From assembly GCA_036276235.1 (NCBI GenBank), contig DATBDZ010000471.1, forward strand, positions 1 to 37,767: 37,767 bases of DNA. Direction: 5' to 3'. The notes under the pieces were generated by a model. That model was given only the letters and a program-made list of their open reading frames with translations. It did no database searches and was not told where the DNA came from. Position 1 is the stretch's first letter; each line of letters starts with the position of its first letter. The position numbers and the translations under genes are program-made. Source of the stretch: JANWHF01 sp036276235 (GTDB taxonomy: Bacteria > Planctomycetota > Phycisphaerae > Tepidisphaerales > Tepidisphaeraceae). Shown one piece after another: positions 16,835 through 25,296 of this stretch.

Positions 16835-17107
16835 ATGGCAACGGTGACGCCCGCGGACATCTTCAGCCGCATCATTGATCCCGGAAATCCAACGCTCACG
16901 CCCGAGGCGGCGTAGGCCCTCTCGCGATTCGAGTTTTCCGACGCCGATCAGGCTCGGGTTGCGGAACTTGCGCGTAAGTCAAACGAGGGGTCGCTCACGC
17001 CCGACGAACACGAGGAACTGGAGAGCTACGTGCTGGTAGGGGACATGTTTTCGCTCATGAAATCCAAGGCCCGCCTCTCGCTGCGGAAGTGGACGCCTGC
17101 CGCGTGA
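16835..17107 (+). pseudogene. small planctomycete-type protein gene with in-frame amber stop
   Basis: From the ATG at 16835 the frame reads MATVTPADIFSRIIDPGNPT and LTPEAA, then TAG (16913-16915), and carries on in the same frame with FSDADQARVAELARKS, NEGSLTPDEHEELESYVLVG and MKSKARLSLRKW to the TGA at 17105. Without the TAG it would be one 90-residue protein of a small family I associate with planctomycete genomes (DIF...NPTLSPEAAR...SKARxSL), of unknown role, possibly an antitoxin-like partner. The stop falls where the family usually has Arg. It is the only plus-strand gene inside the accessory block. A decayed gene is the simplest reading; a sequencing error or re-coding cannot be excluded. 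Confidence 0.75.
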
Positions 17108-17201
17108 AGCGATGGCGGAAGACCCCAGTCATTTCATTCACCAGCGAGCAAATTACCGAAGAGATCATGCGTTATGAGCGCGGGACTCGGAGTCGGAAAG
17201 A

Positions 17202-17768
17202 TCACGGCGGTATTGCAGCCAGTAGTTCGCGAGCGCGATCGTAGACCTCCTCAGCATCGAGTGCGTCAACTTCGATGGGTTTCCCCCAGTATCGTCCATG
17301 TCCTATCCAATGGCGCGGCCGCAGGCACTCACGAAACCGACCGAGGATGTTCTTATCCGGCAAATAACCATTCCGGAGAACGTCAAGAATACCGCTTACG
17401 TCGAAATCGGGTCGAAGCTGCTTGGCGCCCGAGAGGCTTTTATGCCAATTGCGGTATGCACGCGCCAACGGATCTTTCAGCTTGCCTCGCACCCGCCGAA
17501 AAAAATCCAGCTTGATGCTCGCTTCGGCGCTGGCGACAAGGTTTAGGACTGTCAGTCGATCCAGTTCCCGGCGCTGAGCGTCAAAAGTTCCGTCAATGTC
17601 CGCCTCAGTCATGCCCGAAAAGCGACGGGCGACGGCAAGGCCGCCGCGAATGGCATTCAAAACTTCCGCTCGATGTGCAAGCAATGCTTCGGCCACGGCA
17701 CCGTGCCAGTCACGGACTTCATCAAGCGTTTGCGGTTCGGCGGTTGGATCGGTCAAGGGAACGGGCAT
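17202..17768 (-). CDS. HEPN-like protein, possible RNase
   Basis: The 188-residue, mainly helical protein has LTVLNLVASAEASIKLDFFR in the middle and LRPRHWIGHGRYW near the end, where Arg152 and His157 make an R-x4-H motif followed by G-x-Y/W as in HEPN-domain ribonucleases and RNA-binding proteins. HEPN proteins act in toxin-antitoxin, abortive infection and related defence units. The ATG at 17768 is preceded by GGAG located in the last codons of the upstream gene, with only three bases between stop and start, so the two form a coupled pair. I assign HEPN from the motif and helix pattern only; a non-catalytic helical protein is possible. Confidence 0.6.
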   Translation of the reverse strand: MPVPLTDPTAEPQTLDEVRDWHGAVAEALLAHRAEVLNAIRGGLAVARRFSGMTEADIDGTFDAQRRELDRLTVLNLVASAEASIKLDFFRRVRGKLKDPLARAYRNWHKSLSGAKQLRPDFDVSGILDVLRNGYLPDKNILGRFRECLRPRHWIGHGRYWGKPIEVDALDAEEVYDRARELLAAIPP

Positions 17769-17771
17769 CCC

Positions 17772-18224
17772 CTACTCCCGCATTACAAGTTCAAGCACTT
17801 CGGCAAATGATGATTCATCGAGCGGTACAACCTTGAGCGTTGGCTGGCGCGTCTGCACAAATCCCCATCGACCATCGGTCTGAACAAGCAGGCTCGCTTC
17901 CCCGCGCTCTCCAAGAACATCAACCCGACCCGCGAAGTTTCCGACATTTCGCCCGCGCGGGGAGAACCGCACCTGCTCATCACCCATGAGCACAATCAGG
18001 TCGTCGATCTTATACGTACCTATGTAATTCTCGCTCAAATCCTTCGCGCGCCGCTGAACGCTAACCTTCTTGTTCGCAATGGCCTCGCCGAGCATTTCCT
18101 GGATTTGGCGATATAGATGGTCAACTGCCGCAATGAACTTGTCCCGGCGCTCGTCCCAATTGATTTTCTGGCCGGCTGCCTGCTTTTGTTTCCGCTCCAG
18201 GATTTTCGCCAGACTTTCGTTCAT
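17772..18224 (-). CDS. conserved unknown protein, partner of the HEPN-like gene
   Basis: The frame is open far upstream over the neighbouring gene, but the likely start is the ATG at 18224 (MNESLAKILERK), with GGAG six bases before it; the ATG at 18236 is an alternative. The 150-residue product has a charged helical first third (LERKQKQAAGQKINWDERRD), a helix KFIAAVDHLYRQIQEMLG, and then a beta-rich half with a short barrel-like pattern (YIGTYKIDDLIVLMGDEQVR, FSPRGRNVGNFAGRVDVLG, DGRWGFVQTRQPTLKVVPLD) ending FAEVLELVMRE. I do not know the family name. Tight coupling to the HEPN-like gene suggests antitoxin, sensor or partner function (inference). Confidence 0.7.
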   Translation of the reverse strand: MNESLAKILERKQKQAAGQKINWDERRDKFIAAVDHLYRQIQEMLGEAIANKKVSVQRRAKDLSENYIGTYKIDDLIVLMGDEQVRFSPRGRNVGNFAGRVDVLGERGEASLLVQTDGRWGFVQTRQPTLKVVPLDESSFAEVLELVMRE

Positions 18225-18358
18225 GCGCTTCTCCATTGGTATTGTACTTCTCTCGCCCAGGCTGTTCCATGCTTCGCGCACCGGAGTTCGTTCGTAAATC
18301 TTCAATGAACTGCGCGGGGCTTCGTAATCTGCGATGTCTTTCAGTTTTTCAGAGGCGC

Positions 18359-19252
18359 TCACAGCGCAAAAATCCGGTCCATCCGTTCGGCCAGGTCGCG
18401 GGCTGTTTCGACGTTCGCCGCCTGGGTGGCGGGCTGCTCTGAGATGCCCCAGCCGCCGGTGTAGGGGGCTTCGTCGAGTGCTTTCATTACGGCTGGCCAG
18501 TTGGTGTCGCCGTCGAGGAGCTTGGGTTGTCTGTTGCCGGTCACGGCGGCGGCGTTGGGTTTGGCGTTGTAGTCTTTGACATGGATGCGATTGATGCGTT
18601 TTCCGATGACGTTGATCCATCGCTCGGCGGGGCCGATGCGGCCGGCGTTGCCGATGTCGAAATGCCAGCCGACCCACTCGCTGTTGACGGCGGTCAGATA
18701 TTCCACCGCCTGCTCGGGTGTCACGATGAAATTATTGCCGACGTTTTCGATGGAGATTTTCACGCCGGTTTCCTGCGCTACCGGAATCGCCTTCCTGATC
18801 TCGATGATCGAGCGATCAAAGCATTGCTGATAATTGACGCCGTTGCGGCACACGCCCGGCACCAGCAGAACGCTTCCCGCGCCGTACGCTTTGGCATCGT
18901 GCAGACTGGTCAGCAATCCGTCCAAACCGATCTGGCGCGTCGCTTCGTCGGGCGCCGAAAGCGGCCTTTCCCAGTGCGTATGGCAGCAGACGCTGGCGGC
19001 TTGCAGGCCGGTTTCTTTGAACGCGGCAATCACTTCGTCGCGATTCATTCCGCCCATCGGCTCGACGCCTTCAAAGCCCGCTTCTTTCATCGCGCGGAAT
19101 TTTTCGATGACGCTCCCCTTCATGCCGATTGTCTGATACATGATCGCTTTGCGCAAATTGCGCTTTGGCGCGGCACAGTAGACTTGCGGACTCATCGCGA
19201 CCAACGCGGTCGCGCTCGCGGTGAGCTTTAGAAATGCGCGACGATTGAGCAT
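18359..19252 (-). CDS. sugar phosphate isomerase/epimerase, TAT-exported
   Basis: The ATG at 19252 has AGGAG nine bases upstream and opens a twin-arginine signal (NRRAFLKLTASATALVAMSP). The remaining part of the 297 residues is a xylose-isomerase-like TIM barrel: AMKEAGFEGVEPMGG near the start, ISIENVGNNF in the middle, WVGWHFDIGNAGRIGPAERW and RINRIHVKDYN with metal-ligand Glu/Asp/His positions, and a C-terminal GWGISEQPA. Such proteins isomerise or epimerise sugars or related polyols; exported versions are abundant in planctomycetes together with Gfo/Idh/MocA oxidoreductases, and one is the neighbour here. Substrate unknown. The reading frame could extend to 19324, but the signal peptide fixes the start. 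Confidence 0.88.
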   Translation of the reverse strand: MLNRRAFLKLTASATALVAMSPQVYCAAPKRNLRKAIMYQTIGMKGSVIEKFRAMKEAGFEGVEPMGGMNRDEVIAAFKETGLQAASVCCHTHWERPLSAPDEATRQIGLDGLLTSLHDAKAYGAGSVLLVPGVCRNGVNYQQCFDRSIIEIRKAIPVAQETGVKISIENVGNNFIVTPEQAVEYLTAVNSEWVGWHFDIGNAGRIGPAERWINVIGKRINRIHVKDYNAKPNAAAVTGNRQPKLLDGDTNWPAVMKALDEAPYTGGWGISEQPATQAANVETARDLAERMDRIFAL

Positions 19253-19352
19253 GGGCTTTATCTCCTGCGAGCGTTTATGAATGAGTGCGCGTTCTGCGCG
19301 AAACTGCGATGACATGGCCAGCAAAGCGGGTCATGCCGGCGATCGGGTTTTA

Positions 19353-19432
19353 AGAGCTTCTAAAAATACCCGCGTCGCGCATCGTTGCCCCGCGGAGAAA
19401 CCGGTCCGCGAAAGAGTATTTTTAGGAGCTCT
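19353..19432 (-). terminator. long hairpin behind the oxidoreductase gene
   Basis: AGAGCTTCTAAAAATAC (19353-19369) pairs with GTATTTTTAGGAGCTCT (19416-19432), a 17-bp stem with one mismatch around a 46-base GC-rich loop. It overlaps the stop codon of the gene on its right. It could end transcription leftward, though there is only a short T/A-rich tail. Confidence 0.6.
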
Positions 19433-20918
19433 AAGTCTTCAGTATCCCGTCCCAGCCCTTGCGATACTCTGGTCGTTTGATAAACGGATTCGCTTCCGGC
19501 GCATTGCTGGCTCGCATCGCCTGGTAATCCCAATCGATCTTTTTTCCGGTGCGATAAGCGACATTGCCCAGATGATTTGTCTCGGTTGTCCATCCGGAAT
19601 ATTGGAAGTTGGAACCGGGCACCGGCCCATTTCCCTTCGCATAGTTGACCCACTCGATCCAATGCCCCGGCGAGCGCGGGAGCCTCTTGGGCGGCGTCTG
19701 GAAATCCTTGAATTTCTCCTCAGGCAAAAGCTTGCCATTGCCGAGCAGCATTCCCTGCTCGCCGATGAAGATGCATGAACGAGCACCCCACGCCGGCACC
19801 CAGCCGGGCGGCTTGCTGTCTCCCTGATGCCACACCAGCTTCAGCGCCGGCTGCGCGCCGGCCGCAGCAAATTGATACGTCGCCTGCAGCGTCGCCGGCG
19901 CCAGCTCCTTGTGTGCCACCGGCACATTGGGTGAGATCGATTCGACCGACAGCGGCGCCAGCACCTTCGCGCCTGTTGCGTTCGTCTGCCACAGATCCAG
20001 CACCGTATACGGCGCATCGTTGTCGTGGCTGCCCAGGTCACTCATCGTGCCGTTCCCAAAATCCCACCAGCGATACCAGCGCGGCCCCGGGAAATAGGTC
20101 GCGTGATACGGCCGCTCGGGAGCCGGTCCGAGCCACAGGTCCCACGCCAGAGAGGGCGGCACCGCCATCTCTTCCTTGAACCGCTCGACGATCTGAATGC
20201 CTTTGTAGAAGCCGTACGGCTTATCGAATTTCTCGGCGGAAGCCGCATCCTGCAAACCCCACGCGCGATCCGCCCACACATGCACCTCGCGCACCGGGCC
20301 GATCACGCCGGTGTCGAGAATTTCCCGAATCGACCGCCGCGCCTCGGAGGCGTGCCCCTGGTTGCCCATTTGCGTCGAGAGTTTCGGGTATTTCGCGGCG
20401 GTTTCGCGAATCAGCCGCGTCTCCCAAATGTTGTAAGCCAGCGGCTTCTCGCAATAGACATGCTTGCCATGCGTTAACGCCAAATAAGTCGCAAAGGCAT
20501 GCGTATGCTCAGCGGTCGAAACCACCACCGCGTCAAAGTCATTGGGATGATCAAACACCCGCCGCAGGTCGGTGGCCTTCCTCGCCTTGGGATATTTCAA
20601 GGACGCAGAATCCAGCGCGTCCTGATTGATGTCGCAAAGCACTGTGACATTCTCATCCGGATGCGGCGCGGTTGGGATGTCCGCATTCGCTCGAGGCCGT
20701 CGCGCCGCCGTCTCTCCAGGCACGATTGTCAGTTCCGCCAGACTCGCGGCGGCCCGCCCGCCACACGCGATGAACGCGATGTTCAGCTTGTTGTTGAGAT
20801 TCTGCCCCCGCAAAATCGCCGGCGCACCGGCAAGCACGCCAGCAGTCATCAGTGTGCGGCCAACAAAATCACGCCGCGTTATTTCCCGTCCCGAATGCTT
20901 TGTCGCAGAGCGGTTCAT
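19431..20918 (-). CDS. Gfo/Idh/MocA-family oxidoreductase, TAT-exported
   Basis: The ATG at 20918 has GAGGA seven bases upstream. The 495-residue product starts with a twin-arginine signal (TRRDFVGRTLMTAGVLAG), then a Rossmann NAD(P)-binding domain (LNIAFIACGGRA, VTVLCDINQDALDSA), the family's central stretch VSTAEHTHAFATYLALTHGK and the catalytic CEKPLAYNIWETRLI, where the Lys of EKP is essential. The C-terminal half has the WDLWLGPAPERPYHATYFPG and RWYRWWDFGNGTMSDLGSHD wording of planctomycete members. These enzymes oxidise or reduce sugars and inositols with NAD(P). The nearby exported sugar isomerase suggests a shared carbohydrate role (inference). The stop codon lies in the hairpin at 19353-19432. 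Confidence 0.92.
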   Translation of the reverse strand: MNRSATKHSGREITRRDFVGRTLMTAGVLAGAPAILRGQNLNNKLNIAFIACGGRAAASLAELTIVPGETAARRPRANADIPTAPHPDENVTVLCDINQDALDSASLKYPKARKATDLRRVFDHPNDFDAVVVSTAEHTHAFATYLALTHGKHVYCEKPLAYNIWETRLIRETAAKYPKLSTQMGNQGHASEARRSIREILDTGVIGPVREVHVWADRAWGLQDAASAEKFDKPYGFYKGIQIVERFKEEMAVPPSLAWDLWLGPAPERPYHATYFPGPRWYRWWDFGNGTMSDLGSHDNDAPYTVLDLWQTNATGAKVLAPLSVESISPNVPVAHKELAPATLQATYQFAAAGAQPALKLVWHQGDSKPPGWVPAWGARSCIFIGEQGMLLGNGKLLPEEKFKDFQTPPKRLPRSPGHWIEWVNYAKGNGPVPGSNFQYSGWTTETNHLGNVAYRTGKKIDWDYQAMRASNAPEANPFIKRPEYRKGWDGILKT

Positions 20919-21010
20919 AGATTCGTCCTCGCGTGGTGACAATCTACTTACCTCCCCTCTGGCACCGGCGTTAATCATGGACTGTTCCCCCACATCAAGT
21001 GTGCGAAGGG

Positions 21011-21326
21011 CACGCTAAAATAGGAAGAGTGTCGCACGATTCGGATCCATCCTATATTCTTAACCACATGATATTTAACAGTTTACGATAACATATGTAC
21101 TATAATGAATGCGACAAATGCGACACTTTCGGCTTTCCGCAAAAGTCGCTGGAGACGCAGGCCTCACCACAAGATCTGGTGGAGGAAAGTGGTGGTTTCG
21201 ATGTTACAGCCTTCCGTGGTGTAACACACGCATTGATGACACAAATCACTCTATCGTAACCAGTTGCGCGATGAGCAGCGCCCATGTGACACAGGCGCTG
21301 TTGTAACATTTGTAAGATGCCGGCGG
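21011..21326. repeat. 315-bp non-coding element, copy A
   Basis: This stretch matches 35119-35434 in the same orientation through blocks CTAAAATAGGAA, GCACGATTCGGA, AACAGTTTA...ATAACATAT, GTGTAACAC, TTGCGCGATxAGCAxCGCCC, TGTGACACAGGCGC and TGTAACATTTGTAA. GTGTCGCA (21029-21036) pairs with TGCGACAC (21119-21126); the other copy has different but again complementary bases at this place. TGTTACA (21202-21208) pairs with TGTAACA (21220-21226). Substitutions between the copies show no third-position preference in any frame, so it is not coding. It lies in the gap between the oxidoreductase start and gspF. The rest of that gap (21327-21580) holds nothing I can name. Confidence 0.7.
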
Positions 21327-21595
21327 CGCTGAGCCGACTAAGGATCAAGCGTGCCTCACCCTATCTTTTTTATTGGGTTGCATGGCCGGTGATTGGCTGT
21401 CTGTAAGTCGAAGATTGGACTCCCCGTCATTGTTCGCAACTTGACTGCCATGGTAAACTGCGATCCGGGCGGAACGCTGTTTCGGATCGGACTGGACACC
21501 CCGAATAATCCGATTGGCGGTCAGGCCGGTGGCGCAATGCGCATGCATTTGGCGCGCAGCCTGATTTGGATCCTCAATCTTCAAGTGGAGCGGCT

Positions 21596-22864
21596 ATGCC
21601 GACTTATGTTTTTGAGGCGATGAATTCCTCCGGGCAGGAGGTCAAGGACGAGATCGATGCAACATCCAACGAAGAAGCCATAGCCAAAATCCGCGGCAAA
21701 GGCTTCTTTCCCACCAAAGTTCGCGAAAAAGCCGCCAAAAAGAAGGTCATGAAGAAGGGCGGGGGGGCAGACCTGAGCCCCAAGAAGAAGCTGCCGCTGT
21801 CGTTCGGCGGCGTGCCGCGAAAGCAGTTGGTCAACTTCACCCGCCAGCTTTCCACTCTTCAGGACGCCGGTTTGCCGATTTTGCGATCGCTGCAGATTCT
21901 GGAAGAACAGCAGAAGCCGGGATTGCTCAAGGCGATCGTCGGCGGCGTCGCCGAGGAAGTCGAAGCGGGCGGCAGCTTGTCCGACGCGATGGCCAAATTC
22001 CCCAAGGCCTTCGACAAGCTCTACGTCAATATGATCTCCGCCGGCGAGGCGGGCGGCGTGCTTGATCTCATTCTCGCCCGTCTGGCCGACTTCATGGAAA
22101 AGGCCGCCAAGCTCAAGAAGAAGGTCATCGGCGCGATGATCTACCCGGCGGTGGTTATTTCGATTGCCGTGGGCGTGGTGACGATGATCATGATCGTCGT
22201 CATCCCCAAGTTTGAGACGATCTTCGCCGACTTCCACATCGAACTGCCCTGGGCGACGCAGACGCTGCTGTCGATCAGCCGCTGGATGGCCAACTGGGGC
22301 TGGGCGGAAGTGGTCGCATCGCCGATTGTCTTCACGATGTTCTGGCGATTGGTTCGCATCAGCGACGGCGGCCGTTATGCGACCGACGTCGTTAAGCTCA
22401 AGATCCCGATTCTGGGGATGATTCTCTCGAAGACCGCCATCGCACGCTTCACGCGAACGCTGGGAACGCTCATCAGCGCCGGCGTGCCGATTCTCGATGC
22501 GATCAACATCACCAAGGAAACCAGCGGCAACGAGGTGTACGCCCGCGCACTGACGAAGGTGCACGATGCGATTCGCGAAGGCGAATCGATGGCCGACCCG
22601 CTCCGTGCCACCAAGGTGTGCGACGCGATCGTGGTGAACATGATCGACGTCGGCGAAGAGACCGGCGATCTCGATAAGATGCTGATCAAAGTCGCCGACA
22701 ACTACGACGCCGACGTGGACGTGCTGGTCAGCTCGCTGATCAGCATTCTCGAGCCGGTGATGGTCGTGGTGCTCGGCGTCATCGTCGGGTTCATCGTCGT
22801 CGCGTTGTTCATGCCGATGATCTCGCTGATCCAAGGCATCTCCTCGACCAACACCGGGAAGTAG
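21596..22864 (+). CDS. GspF/PilC-type inner-membrane platform protein
   Basis: I start at the ATG at 21596, preceded by GGAG at six to seven bases, giving MPTYVFEAMNSSGQEVKDEI, the usual family opening; an upstream start at 21566 is less likely. The 422-residue protein has the N-terminal small domain, a Lys-rich linker (about 50-70), and two T2SSF domains, each a helical cytoplasmic part (FTRQLSTLQDAGLPILRSLQ; FTRTLGTLISAGVPILDAIN) followed by membrane spans (three in total, about 165-190, 213-235, 386-410). It anchors the assembly ATPase to the inner membrane and organises pilin addition and removal. It heads the second plus-strand block with all pseudopilin genes, about 15 kb away from the ATPase genes. 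Confidence 0.95.
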   Translation: MPTYVFEAMNSSGQEVKDEIDATSNEEAIAKIRGKGFFPTKVREKAAKKKVMKKGGGADLSPKKKLPLSFGGVPRKQLVNFTRQLSTLQDAGLPILRSLQILEEQQKPGLLKAIVGGVAEEVEAGGSLSDAMAKFPKAFDKLYVNMISAGEAGGVLDLILARLADFMEKAAKLKKKVIGAMIYPAVVISIAVGVVTMIMIVVIPKFETIFADFHIELPWATQTLLSISRWMANWGWAEVVASPIVFTMFWRLVRISDGGRYATDVVKLKIPILGMILSKTAIARFTRTLGTLISAGVPILDAINITKETSGNEVYARALTKVHDAIREGESMADPLRATKVCDAIVVNMIDVGEETGDLDKMLIKVADNYDADVDVLVSSLISILEPVMVVVLGVIVGFIVVALFMPMISLIQGISSTNTGK

Positions 22865-22886
22865 CCGCCAACAACCGGAGGCATCG

Positions 22887-23813
22887 ATGTACGGCAACAA
22901 GACTAAACGGCGCGGCGGATTCACGCTGACCGAGCTACTGGTGGTGATCGGCTTGATCGCCGTGCTGATGGGGATATTGATCCCGGTCGCCGGCACCGTC
23001 CGCAAGAGGGCATACCAGACGCGCACAGCGGCGATGGTCCAAAAGCTCGCCAGCGCCTGCCATGCCTATTACAATGATTTTCAGGCATATCCGGGGATCA
23101 TTGATGATGCGCAGCTATATGGCGCCGGAGCGTCCTTTCATGGCGCCCCAACGGACGGAACCACTGGGTCGCAGCTAACGAATGCAGACCCCAACGCTAA
23201 AATCGACCGCGTTACATCTTCCGAAAATCTGTTGCTGTCGCTCCTAGGCGGTACAAAGATTGACAACGGGTCATTTAAGTTCGACCTGACGCTGGTGCAG
23301 GCGGGCGGATTGCAGAGCCTCAACACTCTCAACCCCAAGGCTTTCGGAGCCTATCTTCCTTTCAACGCGAGCGAGGTATCGGCTGGGAAGTTTTACGATG
23401 CGTTTACGGATCCGGGCAATTACGATCACGATTCTGTAATTCCGGAGTTTATGGATGCGTTTCCGGATCCGCTTCCGATTATCTACATCCGCGCAAGGCC
23501 CGGCGCACATGGTTCGAATGGCGTGAACCCTATCGCGGGAGCGGGTGCACAGGGCGACTGGCAATATAACTACCAGTTCCTTCAGCCGTACTGGCGGCAG
23601 TTCGGGCCGCCCCCGGGAACAAACTCCCCCCAGTTTCCCACCTATGACAAGCCAAACGTTTCCAACGTGCAGCCTGTTTATAATGATCCGGTCGCGTTGT
23701 TTGCCAGTCCGTCTGTATCCAATCAAGCGCGCGGCAAGGATACATTCATCATCATGGCCACCGGCGCGAGCCGCAACTTTGGCACCAAAGATATGATTAT
23801 CTCCGCTGACTAG
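22887..23813 (+). CDS. prepilin-type protein 1 (major pilin/GspG-like candidate)
   Basis: GGAGG lies seven bases before the ATG. The 308-residue product has a short positive leader and the prepilin peptidase site RRGG|FTLTELLVVIGLIAVL (cleavage after Gly11, Glu at +5), then a hydrophobic helix and a globular part beginning KRAYQTRTAAMVQKLASACH and AYYNDFQAYPG, as in the GspG/PulG family where the first helix continues and a YP turn follows. At about 300 residues it is longer than classic GspG. It directly follows gspF (22 bases) and is followed by the next pseudopilin gene 18 bases on, so the set reads as an operon. Confidence 0.88.
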   Translation: MYGNKTKRRGGFTLTELLVVIGLIAVLMGILIPVAGTVRKRAYQTRTAAMVQKLASACHAYYNDFQAYPGIIDDAQLYGAGASFHGAPTDGTTGSQLTNADPNAKIDRVTSSENLLLSLLGGTKIDNGSFKFDLTLVQAGGLQSLNTLNPKAFGAYLPFNASEVSAGKFYDAFTDPGNYDHDSVIPEFMDAFPDPLPIIYIRARPGAHGSNGVNPIAGAGAQGDWQYNYQFLQPYWRQFGPPPGTNSPQFPTYDKPNVSNVQPVYNDPVALFASPSVSNQARGKDTFIIMATGASRNFGTKDMIISAD

Positions 23814-23831
23814 TCAACTTGATTTGCACCG

Positions 23832-24623
23832 ATGAAACCAACTTACTTCAGAAGCAGATCAGCCGGCCGTGAAGCGTTTACGCTCGTGGAGATGATCATC
23901 GTTGTCGGGATCATCGTGCTGCTGGCGGCGCTGCTGCTTCCAATGCTTAACAAAGCGCTTACCCAGGCCAAGCGCACCAGAATGGCGGCGGACTTGCAGG
24001 TGATCACCAGCGGGCTCGACGCTTACAGGCTCGACTTCAAGGACATCCCTCGACTGGACGGCAGCGGAACCATCCCAGGGCCTTTGCAAGGCTCAGCACT
24101 TCTTTGCTGGGCGTTAATCGCCCCTGGCCCGGAGGGTTTCGATGGTGCCGATGGATTTGGCTTCCGCCCGCGGGGAAGGCAGGGTCAGGTTTATGGCCCG
24201 TACGTGACGCCGGGAAATTTCCGCCTCGGCACGGTGACAACCTCGCCGTTAGTGAAGTCCACTTCATTTTACGATGCGAAGGTCTGCATTGCTGACGGGG
24301 CGGGGAATGCGATTTTGTACTACGCATCAAGGCCGGCGGTGACTTCCATCGCGGGCATCGATAACTACTTTGGTCTTGTCGCAAACGGGCCCAATCGCTA
24401 CGTCGCGGACGATAACGATCCCGCCGTGGCGGGGGGAACGGAAATTGCAAAAAATCCCAACCCGGCGGCTGTCGTGACGTCGATGCAGGCGCTGTTGCCC
24501 GGCGTGCGGAAGGATTTCTCCCTCGACCAATCGCAGATTTTGAGTCTGCCTTATCTTTTGTGGGACGCGGGCCCGGATGGAAAGTTCGGCACCAGCGACG
24601 ATGTCACCAATTTCCAAAAATAG
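23832..24623 (+). CDS. prepilin-type protein 2, GspG-like
   Basis: The 263-residue product has the leader RSAGREA|FTLVEMIIVVGIIVLL, with Ala instead of Gly at -1 (residue 15) and Glu at +5. The helix runs on as LLPMLNKALTQAKRTRMAAD, then LQVITSGLDAYRLDFKDIPR. The C-terminus has LLWDAGPDGKFGTSDDV, a loop of the type that binds calcium in GspG. It should be a structural pseudopilin in the pilus or pseudopilus. The stop codon is immediately followed by a small hairpin element, and the next reading frame starts inside its last 23 bases. Confidence 0.88.
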   Translation: MKPTYFRSRSAGREAFTLVEMIIVVGIIVLLAALLLPMLNKALTQAKRTRMAADLQVITSGLDAYRLDFKDIPRLDGSGTIPGPLQGSALLCWALIAPGPEGFDGADGFGFRPRGRQGQVYGPYVTPGNFRLGTVTTSPLVKSTSFYDAKVCIADGAGNAILYYASRPAVTSIAGIDNYFGLVANGPNRYVADDNDPAVAGGTEIAKNPNPAAVVTSMQALLPGVRKDFSLDQSQILSLPYLLWDAGPDGKFGTSDDVTNFQK

Positions 24624-25296
24624 TAGTTGCAATCCGGCGGGCACGGCCCGCCGCCCTACGGCATGTGCTGTGGGCCGCTGCGGCATCCGCCGTCGCCCGC
24701 GCCGCGGCTACACATTGCTCGAAATGCTCACAACCGTGGCGGCGTTGATTATCGTCCTTGGGCTGATGGTCAGCCTGGCCCGCTCCGTCCGCAGCGCCAG
24801 CGCCCAGGAATTGACCAAGGATTTGCTGCGAAAACTTGATGTGCTGATGGATCAATATTATGCGGCCAACGGCCGCCTGCCCGATATCGCGCCGCTGGTG
24901 CCCGCCGAGGAATGGCAGATGACCGAGCCTGTCCTGCAGCGCAACGCCTATCAGAACAATCGCCAGCTCGTCGGCGCCCTCAAGGCGCAGGCGGCGATGG
25001 ATCCGCAAACTTTCGTCGGCTTGCCGGACACCGTTTTCAACGACGCGATCCTGCGCGACGCCTGGAGCACTCCGATCGTCTACATGCCCAGGATGCACCC
25101 GTCGATCGGCACTGCGCCGCAGAATCGCAGGTTTTTCTTCTCCGCCGGCCCCGACGGCCAGTTTCTGACGCAGGAAGATAATCTGTATAGCTATGAGGAG
25201 ACGCCGCTCGCCGGAGGCGAAAAGAAGGACGTCGGGACGAAGGGACAAAGGGACGTCGGAAAGAAGTCAGGAGCCAGGAGCCAGAAGCCAGGATGA
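24601..25296 (+). CDS. prepilin-type protein 3, GspG-like, with repeat-derived tail
   Basis: The frame's likely ATG at 24601 overlaps the end of the previous gene by 23 bases; a GTG at 24670 is an alternative and would give a shorter leader. The prepilin site is RRPRRG|YTLLEMLTTVAALI (Gly36 with the long start). The globular part has LDVLMDQYYAANGRLPDIAP and ends FSAGPDGQFLTQEDNLYSYE, again a GspG-type calcium loop. The last 26 or so residues (KKDVGTKGQRDVGKKSGARS, QKPG) are translated from degenerate repeats GGGACxAAG and GGAGCCA and are unlikely to belong to the original protein. A GGCGGGC hairpin (24636-24652) lies within the leader-coding part. Confidence 0.78.
   Translation: MSPISKNSSCNPAGTARRPTACAVGRCGIRRRPRRGYTLLEMLTTVAALIIVLGLMVSLARSVRSASAQELTKDLLRKLDVLMDQYYAANGRLPDIAPLVPAEEWQMTEPVLQRNAYQNNRQLVGALKAQAAMDPQTFVGLPDTVFNDAILRDAWSTPIVYMPRMHPSIGTAPQNRRFFFSAGPDGQFLTQEDNLYSYEETPLAGGEKKDVGTKGQRDVGKKSGARSQKPG
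24636..24652. repeat. short GC hairpin in the leader of pseudopilin 3
   Basis: GGCGGGC (24636-24642) pairs with GCCCGCC (24646-24652) around ACG, followed by GCCCTAC. It begins 12 bases after the stop codon of the previous gene and falls in the coding sequence of the next. Confidence 0.5.

Noticed and set aside
18237..18677. N-terminal extension of the HEPN partner gene
   Set aside because: The sequence there is Arg/Gln/His-rich and antiparallel-frame shadow of the sugar isomerase gene; a good ribosome binding site exists at 18224.
21100..21348. Small minus-strand protein conserved with 35213-35410
   Set aside because: The two frames look alike only because the DNA is related; substitutions are spread over all codon positions and the C-terminal halves diverge by frame-changing gaps.
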